A stretch of DNA of 64,000 nt from Artemisia argyi (taxonomy: Eukaryota > Streptophyta > Magnoliopsida > Asterales > Asteraceae), in the NCBI GenBank assembly GCA_030686995.1, contig CM060697.1, positions 102,580,772 to 102,644,771 of the forward strand, given 5' to 3'. The notes beneath the pieces were generated by a model that was not told the origin of the DNA, did not search any database, and saw only the letters and a program-made list of their open reading frames with translations. The position numbers and the translations under genes were made by a program. Numbering within the stretch: the stretch's first letter is position 1; the number at the start of each line of letters is the position of its first letter. This document shows, one piece after another, positions 25,462 through 37,662 of the stretch.

Positions 25462-27612
25462 ATTTTAGAGTGGTTTTGAATAAGAAACCGTAAGTACGTG
25501 AATAAAGTAAGAGAGACTAAATAACGTAAACGATGTGCAATTTTCTTATAACGGAACAATAAAGTTATAAGTGACTGAAAGTATGAAATACAATGTTTGT
25601 AAATAACATCCACTTTATTTGAATACGGATTCATTGTCAATAACATCCATTTTCATTACCTCTTTATACCAGTTTTCGTTGTCCTTGCGTATGCTGTTTT
25701 GGTCGTATTTAATGTATGTAGTGGCGATTCAAACAGTTGAACATAAGCTCATTTCTGGCAACCCCTGAGATTGATTTAAAAGGGTGTAAGTACTATAAAA
25801 TTTGGATATATAATAATTGTAAATTAAAAAAATCGTATAAACATTTAACATGTATAATGTACATACCTATTGATTGTTTGATCATAGACCTTGAAGAACT
25901 TCTTTATATACGACATTCGTAGTAGTATTGGATAGGTTACCATCCGCATCTGAAACAACAACTTTCAAACCGTTTTTGCTTTTGACACGGGAAAGAGCCA
26001 CATATAACTGTCCATGTGTGAATACAGGACGCGGTAGATACAACCCGACTTTTGAAAGCGATGTCCTTGGCTCTTGTTTATTGTCATGGCGAATGACACA
26101 GAAATGAGATATTGTTTCCTCACAATCTTGATAGGCAAACGTTTATCAGATGGAGTAATTCTCAAGCGTGGTATGATAACCTTATGTCCAAAATGTGTGC
26201 CATTAATGATCTCCGCTTGAATAGAAGTACGTGATAAGCGTAACACCTGAAGTCTTGTCCCGTTACACAATCCATTCGATTGATCAATATTACGCATCAA
26301 CATTATGGGGACACCAATTTTAACACCAGCCTATGGTTTGGAACACCTGAGAACTTTAATCCATTTATAAAATCTGTTGAGAAAACAGATTCATCTATTG
26401 ATGACCCACAATCACTTTTATCAATACTATCACAACTAAGGTAAACCACCTCCTCACCTGGAAATGTCTTGAGTAAATGATCATTAATATTGTCGACCAC
26501 TTCATTGGTCGGAGCAAGAATTGCCTTTTCTTGAAAATAAGACGGATCGTCTATATGATTCAAAAGGTCTGGATAGGTAAAATCTACAATGGATTTTATC
26601 GGGTCTGAAGAATCATGTATTAGAATATCTTTGGGTATATCTATTTCAACCTCTCCGTCTGGTGCATCTCCAACGTCTCCATCTCCTATTTTTAGTATCC
26701 ATTCAGCAAATTCACGTATTTCGTTAACATCTTCAGGGCGAGATCCTATAGTTAGCCTCATGTTGGCGGTTAACTTCAGAGCCGTGCAATGGTCCCACAA
26801 ATATGATTGCTTTAAAGAAGCACTTACAATGTCTTGGCGGGAACCTTTTGGAATAACGGGAAGAACCTGTCTAAAATCACCACCAAAGACCACTGCCATT
26901 CCACCAAAGGGAGTTTGGCAAATGTCAAACCTCGACTTACGTAGAACGTCGCGCAATGTTCGATCCAAAGCCTCAAAACAAAGCTTATTGGTCATTGGTG
27001 CTTCATCCCAAATAATTAGCTTGCATTTCCTTAACAACTCTCCAAGATCACTTTGAGGAGAGATAGAGCAAGTAGAAGTCTCATCAATATTGATAGGAAT
27101 ATGGAATCTTGAATGAGCAGTTCTGCCACCCGACATTAGTAAAGATGCAATACCACTTGATGCGACGTTTATGACTATATCACCGTTCCTTCTAATACCG
27201 GCAGCAAGGGTTTTCCATAAATATGTCTTCCCAGTACCACCGTATCCATATACAAAATATACACCTCCTTGACCTGTTTCAACGGATGTCATGATAGTAT
27301 CGTATACGCCTTTCTGTTCTGTGGTTAAAGCCGCGTACTGGCTGGCATACTCAGATTGCAACTCTTCTGGATTATAATGAGTCTCATCATATAGAAGTCG
27401 ATTACCAAACTAAGCTATGTATCTATCATCTGGGAGTGGCATCTCAGGGAAACGCCTCAATGTTGTGCCTCTCGATCGCATAAGCTCTTCTATCCATAAC
27501 AAAGCTACATTTTTCTTTTCATCATCACTAAGTCGCAAGCCTGCACAAATATTTTTTAGTAGTCAACTAAAAGTAACAGTTGAATGAAATGTGGGATAGT
27601 TCTTGAATGTAG

Positions 27613-28263
27613 GATAATTAAGAGTTAGATCATTTTAGGTGTTTAGAGTAGTTAAATTGTGCACTGTGTCATATGTAAAGATATTCTTATGTGCACATTA
27701 TGTTTCGGATTCTCTGTTCTCGTAACCATGTACTGAATTTAAAAGTACATTTGTATAGTTAGAGGACTAATTAAGGCTCTGAATTGAATATCTATTTATA
27801 ATATGTGCATGTTTTATGAGAAGCTACGATCAGTAATTTTAGACGAATAGGGATGTTTAGATTTAAAGTTTTAAAAGCAATTATTGTTGTCTTTGTTGAT
27901 AATACTTTTTACTTTTGTATGAACTTGGAATTGCATACGTTCAACACAATATGTGCTGTTGGATATCTTTATAACTAATTGTGTTGTTGGATGAAATAAA
28001 AAGGTTGGGTTCCGGCCAAGAAGGGTGCCTTTGTGGAAATAAAACCAATTAAGGAATCAAGTAGCAATGGTGAATTTTGTTACTCATCTGTAAGTATGTT
28101 TTTCTTTACATTGATGTTCTATAAGTGGTTTTGTATTGAGTTTGTGTAAAATAACTATTGCATGCTGTCTGTGTGTTACAATGCCTAAGTTAAAGACTTA
28201 CAAATAAAAAATGCTTTAGATAATTAAGAGTTAGATCATTTTAGGTGTTTAGAGTAGTTAAAT
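27613..28263. repeat. 45-bp direct repeat in the RepHel intron
   Basis: An exact 45-bp repeat beginning GATAATTAAGAGTTAGATC occurs at 27613-27657 and 28219-28263, flanking the first captured exon. Confidence 0.9.
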
Positions 28264-29501
28264 ACTGCATAAATAGAAGTTCTGCATAAGTAGTTTTAGG
28301 TATTTTGGTCATTTGGTTGTTTTTTCTATCTGTACACATTTTCAAAATAGTCTAAATACAAATTTACATAAGGTTCAATTTAGAGTTGATTAATAATTGC
28401 AAACTGGTAAAAATTGGATTTCTGTGTTATTTTGTTGCTTGTGTATCATTATCAAAAAGAAAATGTTAATTTGGAAATCATATGGTAGTTTGAAATGAAG
28501 CTCAAAGTGAGCTGTTTGATCATTTGTATGCTCTGCACCAGTGCATTCTGTCCCATCAGCCAAATTTCAGAAGCTCATTCCAGCTTACTCACTTGAACTT
28601 ATGGCTTATGATTTGGTTTTCTAAGAAGTTTATACTACATGGTTGCTATATTTGTGCTTTGTTTGGACTCCTTAGCTTATTTGATTAGCATATTTTGCTC
28701 TGTAACTTCACCCTACGGACTGTTTGTTCTGCTTATATTCAGTTTGAGCAATAGTGATTATTTGAGCTTAGAAGTTTGTTGATAGCTTGTGTTTTGTTTA
28801 ATTTAGCTTGTTTGTTTTGCCCTTAGTTAGTTTAAGGTTAGTGTATCCTTAGGATTAGCGTATTGGCCTGATAGATTAGTTTAAGTTTTTATAAATACCA
28901 TTGTAGCTTTATAACTAAACTGTTTTGGTATTGAATAGTATACTAATCCGAATTTCTTATGGTTACTGTTAGAGATGATCCAAGATGGGCAGAATAACTA
29001 AATTCAGATAGGATATTATCCATGGCAGGTGGCGCAGAAGAAATGCACTGACTGTGGTGGTTCGGGGCTTGTTCTGATTGAAAAGGAGTATATACGCTGC
29101 CCTAATTGTGGTAAGAAAGATTCAAGATTGATCCTTTCTGTTGAAAAAATTTATGATATGATTACTGACTTTTCACTGGGTGTTTAGCCCTTTAGCATAT
29201 GTGTTTTGGAAAAGATTATCAGTTATTGTATTCTCAACTCATACATACTTAGTGGACTACTGCTAATATTGATTATCAGAGCTTTAAGTAGCTGCAACAT
29301 GTCTGCATTTTGTTATAGCTATCTATATGATTTTGATCATTATATCATTGAATTGGTTTTAAAACGCAATGCAAAACACCCATGTAGAACAGTTAGAAGT
29401 TTTTTGCAAACCTATTTTGGAAGCTAATAATGTGATATCTTGTGGGTTTTGTAGGTGGATTTCTACCATGGCAATCTTGGCAAAGATTCTTTTCTGGCTA
29501 A
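28004..29501 (+). pseudogene. Captured host gene fragment: DnaJ-type Cys-rich zinc-finger 3' exons
   Basis: Three plus-strand exons 28004-28089, 29029-29110 and 29455-29501 splice in one frame (phases 0 and 1) to a stop at 29499. They read WVPAKKGAFVEIKPIKESSS..., then CTDCGGSGLVLIEKEYIRCP with the next residues NC, then GGFLPWQSWQRFFSG. The paired CxxC motifs resemble the half-repeats of plastid DnaJ-type (BSD2-like) zinc-finger proteins; the donor gene is not identified. The fragment lies wholly inside the RepHel intron, antisense to it, and keeps its own introns, as expected of Helitron DNA-level gene capture. No start codon or 5' exons were found, so function is doubtful. Confidence 0.65.
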
Positions 29502-32374
29502 AATCCTCCATATCTTAGTCTAAATTTCAAGCTCATTGTATGTTCTTAATATGATACCGTATGCAAATGAAGTTATCAATGTTAATATGTTGTATAAAAT
29601 ATAGCTAATTAGCTTTTCATACCATATTATCTCTATATTTTTTGCTTAAAGTCGTTACATAGGCTATGAATTTGGCAAGTATAAAGATAACGTTAATAAA
29701 ACTATAAAAGTAGAGAAATAGTTAATTGTGTACCTGGTACTCCTAAGATTTGACTTCTTTTGTATTTGACATCTTCGGCAAGCAAGTGCCATGTTTGTAA
29801 CCACACGGTCAAAGGAGTTTGAAGTTCCTTTTGAGAGAGTAGTGTAACAAAAAGGTCGCGTAGATGTTCAGCGGAAGACCAGTGTGCTGCATCATTAATA
29901 CTTTCAATATACTCCTTGTCGTCTTCTAAAAGACCCGCTGTGTAGCAAGCTTCTTTGTATGTAGGATATTCAACCTTGTCCCAAGTTCTTATCTCAGTGT
30001 GAGTCATACATCCTTTCTGGCAATTTAGTAGCATCCTACAATAGTACGCTTCACCGGTTGAAATAGGAACATTATGAATTCTACCAATTGCGAAACCTGT
30101 CTTCCTGAATGTCCACATTCTTTTTTCATCATTCCATACAAATTTTGTAGGAAACTCCACATACGAAATCTCCCTTGCTGCAGGATACTTCTCATTCATT
30201 TTCATCCAACCATCAAACATAGATGCGCCAACTGATGGCTTGTTGACAACTGCTTCAAGATCCGAGTTCTCGTCGTATACAACTCTCTGCTCGCCTTCAA
30301 GGTGAAAAGAAAGTCTTTCAACATTTGGTGTTCTATAATTTATCTCGAACTTAAATAGCCTCCAAGCAGCTTCACACGCTGACAGGTACATGCAATCATA
30401 GAAGGCCTTAATCTCGTCAACTGGTTTTGCACTTTGCTGACCTTCTTCCGTTGTAGCTGGTTCATACAATTGTGCAGAGACTCTATCTAGACCTTTGTTT
30501 ATATACTTAAACAAATACTTTATTGATCCCGTCTGATTACACCATTCAACATTAAGGTGACACTGATAACGTTTGAGAAGCATCGCATTGTAAGGGATAA
30601 CATAGCCGTTATGCAACTTGTGTCCACTCTTTTCAACATAGTTTCCGTTGTCACGTCTTCTATAAATTGGGTACCCGTCGGCGTCAACTGAACTTTGTTG
30701 AATGAATTTTTTTGGAAAGTGTTTGGTACATTTCCCGTCAGTGGTGCAAACTTGATTTGGCTCATCAGGACCGCAAGGACCATGCATCATAAAATCGGAA
30801 ACTAATTTGTGCAAATCAGGATCCTCGTTTGGATCAGGTATCTTAGCACATATGAATTTTTCGATATGTTCAACATTCGGAATCTTGTTATCCTTATGCA
30901 AAAATAAACATATATGGGCGTGAGGGAGGCCTCTCTTCTGAAACTCAACGGTGTATACCACTGCAAATGTTATGTTGAAGTTAATTTGAAGTGCATGTAA
31001 AGTTCACTCTAAGTAAAGTATAGCTGTAAGAATGGAAAAATTGTTTTATAGTACATAAAAAAATTACCTCCTTGAACACGTCCAAAAAGTTTTAATTCTT
31101 TGAAAACCTTGATCAACTGATCCAACTTCATTTTGAAAACTCGACTAAGCACATCCGGACGGTCGGTAGATGTAAGGTTGTGCTCGCGCATATACCGATT
31201 TATTTCAGGCCATTTAGGATTGCATGTGATGGTTAGAAACAAATCTGGACAACCATACCACCTACACAATGCCATGGCATCCATATAGTTTTGTTGCATG
31301 TACCTTGGTCTACCAGTAAATGAAGAAGGCAGTATGACAGGCTTCCCAACTTGGGTAGGGTCAGTATTTCCAGATGCGATGCTTTGGCGTATATTGGAGT
31401 ATGTATCAGCCCTAAGTATAGACTTCTTGGACCGATGGAAAAACATGCGCTCAGTCTCAACCATAGTGAAAGCATCCACCAGAAACTGTTGAAACAAACG
31501 ACCTCCACGTAAAAACAAATTCTCTCGATTGGGACGGTCTTGAATTTGATAGGCAAACCATTCACCCATAGTAACCGTTTTGTCAGTTTTTTTGGTGGCT
31601 GATTTGGAAGAGATTTTTTTATGTGGAATTCCTAAAGTATATCCATCTTGTGCGCATGGCATCAACAAAGGGTATTGCATAGCAAGGTACATAGGAGGGA
31701 AAATATTAATACGTTGCAAAGGTCCATTTTTCATTTCCAAAACAATGTCACGATCCTCTATACATGAATCCAAGTCTCCTACAATAAGACCAGCAACCTC
31801 GTTGGCAGTAGGAAGAGTGTATTGGCGTCCATCTTTGCCTCGCTTTGCGATGAGCCTTATTCTTATATTCTGCTCGCCGTCTTCCGTGTATCGGTCACGT
31901 GCCCTTCTAAATGTTTTAACCAAATCACTTGATTCATCTAAACATCTTTAACTTGATTGATAATGTTGCGATCAACATGATTCTTTGAACTTGAAGGCGC
32001 CGATGAATTAGAAGATTTGCTGATATGAATACAGAAACGGGATTAGGACAAATAAAAATTGTAAAAGTAAAGATTTGTAGTCAAGTTATGTATACACATT
32101 AAAGAATCATATATGTTATGGATTTACCTTAATGTCGTTGCTCTATTCTGTGTTTTGTTTCTATGTCATATATATAGAGCTGTGCAAATTTGGGTGGGAC
32201 ACTTGGTTCGGGAAGTAAGCTACCGATACTATGGTAAGTCTATCCGTGTAAGCGGAAAACGTACGAACCACGTCCTTTCTTGTTTATTGAATCATCAACT
32301 TTCCCGCCCATGGAAGTAAAAGCGAACATGCTGTTGTACGTTCTTATATTGTTTTTAAAATTCTTCCCTTGTTT

Positions 32375-32789
32375 GCCATTTTTGTCGAAACAATCAAGAT
32401 CATCGCAAGCAATCACCTGCCCTATGACATTTGCAAACGAACAACAAAATGTAGGGAAAATTAAATGCAATGGCCAACATTAGGTAAATTACTATAAAAC
32501 ACATGAGTACTTACCAAACTGGCCGACATCCTCAACTCCTAGATTAGTCATGGTTTTAAAAGCTCTAAAGTCAAAACCATACAGAGTGCCACTAAAGTCA
32601 TTACATTTTTCAACAATTGTATCGGACAAGAAGCTTAGCCGGAGGCCATTTTTTGGAAGCCTGAATCTGGGCTGTATCTCGCCCAGCGCATAACGTTGCA
32701 GCGTAACTGCGTTACCCTCTTGAAGTTGATGCTTGAATTTATCAACCTGTTTCTGGCGAATCGTAGCTTGAATTCTGGTTTTCTGTTGA

Positions 32790-32847
<58 letters not shown>

Positions 32848-33064
32848 ATAAGCAAAGTAAAAAAAGAGTTGCGAGTTCATATTATAAATGTTACAAATAA
32901 TCAAATTGAATTGCCTGTTCATCCATTACAATAAGCTCCATGTTGATGATGTGGGATTTGCCATGTACAGGCTGCATCCAATTGTGCAGAACTCTCACGC
33001 GCAGTTTCACATTGTCCTTCACAGCAGAAAGATCGTTTATGTAGCCATTAACGAATTGAGCCAT
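32375..33064 (-). pseudogene. Helitron RPA-like single-strand DNA-binding gene, decayed
   Basis: Exon 1 32915-33064 starts at the ATG at 33064 (MAQFVNGYINDLSAVKDNVK) with a TATA box (CCTATATAATGG) about 75 bp upstream. Exon 2 is 32515-32782 (QATIRQKQVDKFKHQLQEG; LSDTIVEKCNDFSG). A third piece from 32430 reads DVIGQVIACDDLDCFDKNG. These are OB-fold segments like the N-terminal part of plant RPA70 copies found in Helitrons. Intron 1 would use a rare GC donor (CAG/GCAATT) and is packed with a 49-nt homopolymer. The exon 3 acceptor reads GCAA instead of GCAG. Exon 3 then runs directly into the Rep N-terminal sequence, so a deletion fused the two genes. Confidence 0.75.
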
Positions 33065-33196
33065 TGATTTTTATGATATGTGGAAAAAAGTGTAGAAAGA
33101 AGGATGTGAGCATTTAAGCCAATCTTGTTAACCATTATATAGGCAAATTGGTAAAATTAGGGCTAATTTGTTTTAGAAAGTTTTAAATTTTATGAT

Positions 33197-33313
33197 GGGA
33201 AAGTTACACAGATAGGTAACGAACTTTGAAAAATTTTCAAAGTTAGGTAATGAACTTTTTAAAATACTAATATAACATATGAAACTTTTTGTAACCGTTA
33301 AAGTTATGCAATA
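33197..33313 (+). repeat. MULE left terminal inverted repeat
   Basis: About 117 bp, ending near GTTATGCAATA. Matches the right repeat in inverse orientation with about a dozen differences. The repeat itself contains a small palindrome, CTTTGAAAAATTTTCAAAG. Confidence 0.9.
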
Positions 33314-34162
33314 ACTTGCACTTTTGTAACTTGTAACTGGGTAAACCGGTAAAGTTGTAAAAAAAGACAAATTGACCACACATACTAACCATTGACTCCC
33401 ACTTTACCAAAACCCGTTTCCCCCCAATTCCACAAGAACCCTAATTCCCAAAAACGATTTACCCCCAAATCTCAATTCCATAAATCATCTTTGTCTAATC
33501 AATGTAATATTGAATATGACAAAACATAAACCTGACAAGAATCGTGTTTTCACAGTTAATTTATACCACGATGGCTATTTTACAATCAAACCTTTCGATT
33601 ATTTGGGAGGGGATATCAAGCAAATCACAGATGTTAGGTTTGAAGGTATGTCATTTGATCAACTATTTGATTTAATTAAGCATTTAGTGCATAACCCACT
33701 TAGGAGGCTGTATTATTGCAAAGTAGGCACACCATTAAGGTTAGGCATTAAACAAATTAAAAATGATGATGATGTCCAAGCTTTTTTAATAGTTGGTTAT
33801 GAAAATAAATAGGTTGTGGATTTGTATGCTGAACATATGGATGATGATGCCTTAGATATTAGGGACCTTGCAGAAACCGATAATGTTGACTTAGGAAATG
33901 AATCCAGTGATGGTTATTGTTCTAGTGATGAAGAAGATTATGGTGATGTTGAGTTTTTTTACTGAAGGTGATGATAATGTAGAAATTAAGGTTGTAACTA
34001 CTAAGGATCCATTTTTGTTGAAGTTGTGCTCTAATAGTGGTCACTATAAAGGCTTCATTGATGAAGCAGTGAATGAACCTGCAAGAGAAGTGATAGATGA
34101 CCCAGATAACATAGATCCTAAGTATAGAGCTAAGTCAGGTATCATATACCCAAGACATGATC

Positions 34163-37100
34163 TGTAACACCCCCAATTCATGGATGCAGCGGAATTCAAA
34201 CTGGGTGTTACTCGACGGCACAATAGTCACAATGATAGAAAACGAACTCCAATTGAGTCGTTTTAAAAGATTTATCATTCAAATTATATAAATATCAGAG
34301 ATTACAAAATGAGGTCCCAATTGGTTCCATGTTTACAATGTATAATAAATGAGTTTTGAATGATAATAAAATTTATAGCCCTCTTGAGTATCCGTGTCCT
34401 TCCGTGCCATCCTTGATCGTCATGAACCTGAAATACATGCTTGAGAGGTCAACACAAAGGTTGAGTGATATTCATAGAGTTTGTTAAATCGATTGAACAC
34501 AATATGTTGGTAGTGTGAGTTATAGGCTCACACCAATGTTTGGAAAACAAAATAGTTATTATCATTACTAAGCTTATGACACCATAACGTTAACGGGTAC
34601 CAATATCGATCGGCGGAGTTATCCCGGTAGATACTTTGCCGTCATACCTAATGTCTCAAATATTAATGAATTTGTTTGCACTTAGTCAATACAAATGGGA
34701 TTCGTCAATCCCAATAGGCCTATTATTAATATTCGCGCTCACTATTTCTAGTGATTAAATGGTTCATAATAAAGGATCTCGGTTTGGCAAGGAAGGTACT
34801 TAGTGATAATAAAACAATCAGGCAGCATACAGTTTCAAAGCATTGTGTTCGGTTTAGAAATAGCATGTATTCCCCCCAAGGGTTTGTAAAACATTGAAGT
34901 AATGTAAAGTGGGGCTATGAACTCACCTTAAGTACGATAGCAAGTAATGAAGGTGATGGTTGGATCGTGTAGGTTTCTACGAGCAACCTATAATAGAATG
35001 TTGCGACTTAGGATCGGAGTAAAGAATATAACGGAGTGCCTATATATATATCTTGCATTATAGTCCATGATGAGGTATGATGTTTATTTGTAAGTCTTTG
35101 AAAGAAAAGATTTGTGAACATGTATGTTTTGTATATCGTTTACTACCGTTCGGGCTAACATATTTCAGAAGTCATGTTAGTAAGCGTTCGAGGAGCCAGG
35201 ACACTTTAACTCGTAAATCCACAACTCATCTCGACGGCTTACATAATGAACTCCTCACATGAAGCTCCCTACTATTGTAGTAGTTGATAAAGTATATAGA
35301 TATAAGTTTTGATCCGAGAAAGTTACATGTCCGATATTTGTATAACTTAGGAAAGTTTATAGTACATGAAGATTGTTATTAGGGTATGATTCATAAGTTT
35401 TGTATGACCATTTGTCTTGGTAAAATCTCATGGTTTCCTTTTAAGTGAAGTAGATCCAAATTGCTTGTTCATGTTATCGCCTAATTCATTATTTCATGTT
35501 TTCGCCTATGTAATTTGTTATGGTCATTTCGTCATGGCCTAGCCATGACCTTTAGTCCTTGTTCCAAGGTCATGAGACACAACCTTGGCTCTAGCCATGG
35601 TTGTGGTCTTGATTATAGGTCATAAGACCTCTTGTTCCTTTTAAAGTATTACCAAAATCTAGTGACTTATATATATGTAAATAGCTGTTAAGAAATTGAG
35701 AAATATCTCACTCATAAAGTGTTTTCAAGGCTCGAGCCTCTTTATTCCTGAAGGAAAACGTGATTCCGGACAACTTTCGTGTTTTAACTTTTTCATGAAT
35801 CGGACCAGAAAGGCCTCTTTTTGCGTGTTTTAGGTTCTGTCACAGAAGCTTTTTAGGCAGTTTTGCCGGAAAGTTTTGGTAACTTCAAATCGCCATAACT
35901 TTTGACTCGTTTACTCTTTTTAGGTGGTTCAAATTGCTACGGTTTGCTTGTTAGGTCCTCTACTGTAATATGTAATAATCCAACATCATATTTTTACCAT
36001 TTTGATCAGGTCTTACCAAGAAATTCACTAGTTTGCTTGTTTTAGTAACTTGTTTCAATAATTCATTATAACAACATCTTTTACTCATTTGTATACATCA
36101 TGGACATTTATACAAGACATAATATAGCACAAATAATATGTAAATAACATGAACATGATTATTTAACAAGAATCAAGTTAGGGTTTGGCTTACAACTTGT
36201 GGCTTTCAACAAAGAAAGGAAGTTAACATGTAAGGATAGGACTTTGATAGACTTGCTTCAACCCTTTTTCACTTCATGCAACCTTTCTACCCTTGGTATT
36301 CTTGAAAGATGGATGATGAAGGTTGAGGTGAATTGAGTGGATTTAAACTCAAGAGAAATCACCAAGTATTCTAGGGTTTGGAAGATTTTTGGTAACTTAT
36401 GATCAAACTAGGGTTTCTATCTTGAAATAACTCTTGAACCTTGCATGATACTTGGAAGAGAATGAGCTAAGGATGAGAAGAAGGGGAGGGTGAAGGGTGG
36501 CGTTTAAATGAGGGGAGGAAGGGAGTATTTATAGTCCAAATGAGGAGGTTAGGAAACTAGTAGGAAATTACCAAAACTTGGTGACCAAGTTGTAATTTAG
36601 AGATGATCTAGGGGTAATTTCATGAGATGAAGCCACATGGGATGACTCCCCCCCTCCTAGGTCGGTTTGTAAGCTTGGAGAGCAAGGGTGTGGACTTTTC
36701 TTGGTATTATCCAAGATACTTGGTTAGTTTTGACTCCGGGAAATGCCAATCGTAAATGATTAAGCCTCAAAACGTAAAACCGGGTGTCGTAAAATTATGG
36801 AACTTGGAAGAATGGTTAAACATGTCCATATAGTCCATAATAAAATATAAAATGAGTGGTAGGATCTATCGGGTGCTAAAACCCTGCTAAAAACTGGAAA
36901 CACGGGTCTAAAACGCGTAATTCGCGTAAAACGCTGAATATTGCGTAATATTGAGAAAAGTAAAATGTTACTTTTCTAATAGGATAATATTGATTTAAAA
37001 TGACTTATAATGTCTAGACTGGGCTCAGTCTAGTGTCGGTTGGTATTAAATGTCTTTTAGACATCAAACCGTAAGCCTAAAAATCACGAAATGACTTATA

Positions 37101-37655
37101 ACATCAAGGGATGATTTTTGGTCAATGGAGGAGGGAAAAATATGTTGACTTTTTCTAATAAGTTGAAAAACTCAAATTGTCTTAGAAACGCGTTTTGTGG
37201 TCTAACGGTTAATCGCCCATATGGTTAAGCGTGCTCATGCGAGAGTAGTACGGCATGGGTGACCTGCTGGGAAGTTTTTGGTCATGTTTTTCTCAGTCAC
37301 GATTAATTCTCAAATAAATCATGAGCGTGTCAAACATTTTTCCGATGTGGGGTCACCTGACGGGATCGAACTTCGTTGTGCGTAGAATTTCTGATTGACG
37401 TTTTACCCTAAAACGTGTAATTCCGTGTAATTCCTTAATAACTTTCACGAAAATGATCTGAAGGATGTCAAACATTTAATTTGCCATGGAAATGATTTAT
37501 CACTCGAGAATATCAAATAAAAATCAACTTTCGGGAAAGTTTCGGGAAAAATGAATAGTAAAATGAATAGTAAAATGAATAGTAAAATGAATAGTAAAAG
37601 TGAATAGTGAATTTCCCGGGAATAGTAATTATCCTGAAAAATGCGAATTGTTACA
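34163..37655 (+). mobile_element. Large solo LTR, Ty3/gypsy type
   Basis: A 3,493-bp segment begins TGTAACACCCCC and ends TTGTTACA (TGTAACA inverted), flanked by exact TGATC duplications (34158-34162 and 37656-37660). TGTAACACCCC starts and LTRs over 3 kb are common in plant Ty3/gypsy chromoviruses of the Tekay/Del type (recalled). It has no coding region. A short AGTAAAATGAAT minisatellite lies near 37555-37610. It interrupts the MULE transposase. Orientation follows the TG start. Confidence 0.88.
37223..37277 (+). other. 5S rRNA-like segment inside the LTR
   Basis: GTTAAGCGTGCTCATGCGAG, then AGTAGTACGGCATGGGTGAC, then CTGCTGGGAAGT match the 3' half of plant 5S rRNA with few differences. 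The segment covers the region of the 5S internal control elements (A box, intermediate element, C box). It is not a complete 5S gene: the 5' half is unrecognisable and the 3' end diverges. Confidence 0.75.
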
Positions 37656-37662
37656 TGATCCT

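Larger units (their letters stand above)
25882..32445 (-). pseudogene. Helitron RepHel (rolling-circle replication initiator-helicase), decayed
   Basis: Exons: about 32445-32128, 32019-31068, 30960-29734, 27540-25882, joined by GT-AG sites with matching phases. The first holds the N-terminal region (NSMFAFTSMGGKVDDSIN, LYIYD). The second ends with HUH motif 1 (FLTITCNPKWPEI). The third carries the HUH pair (GLPHAHICLFL) and the tyrosine motif (IKYLFKYINKG). The fourth is a PIF1-family SF1 helicase: Walker A GYGGTGKTYLW, IIWDEAPM, GGDFRQVLPVI, MLMRNIDQSNGLCNGTRL, AMTINKSQG. Breaks: stop at 32240-32242, frameshifts near 32141 and 31937, stop at 27410-27412, single-base losses near 26322 and 26068. 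The 2.2-kb intron before the helicase exon holds a captured gene fragment on the other strand. Confidence 0.9.

Noticed and set aside
26589..27056. 155-codon plus-strand open frame
   Set aside because: Antisense shadow of the Helitron helicase exon, whose motifs on the other strand are unmistakable.
37201..37290. A functional 5S rRNA gene
   Set aside because: Only the 3' half matches, and it lies inside an LTR.
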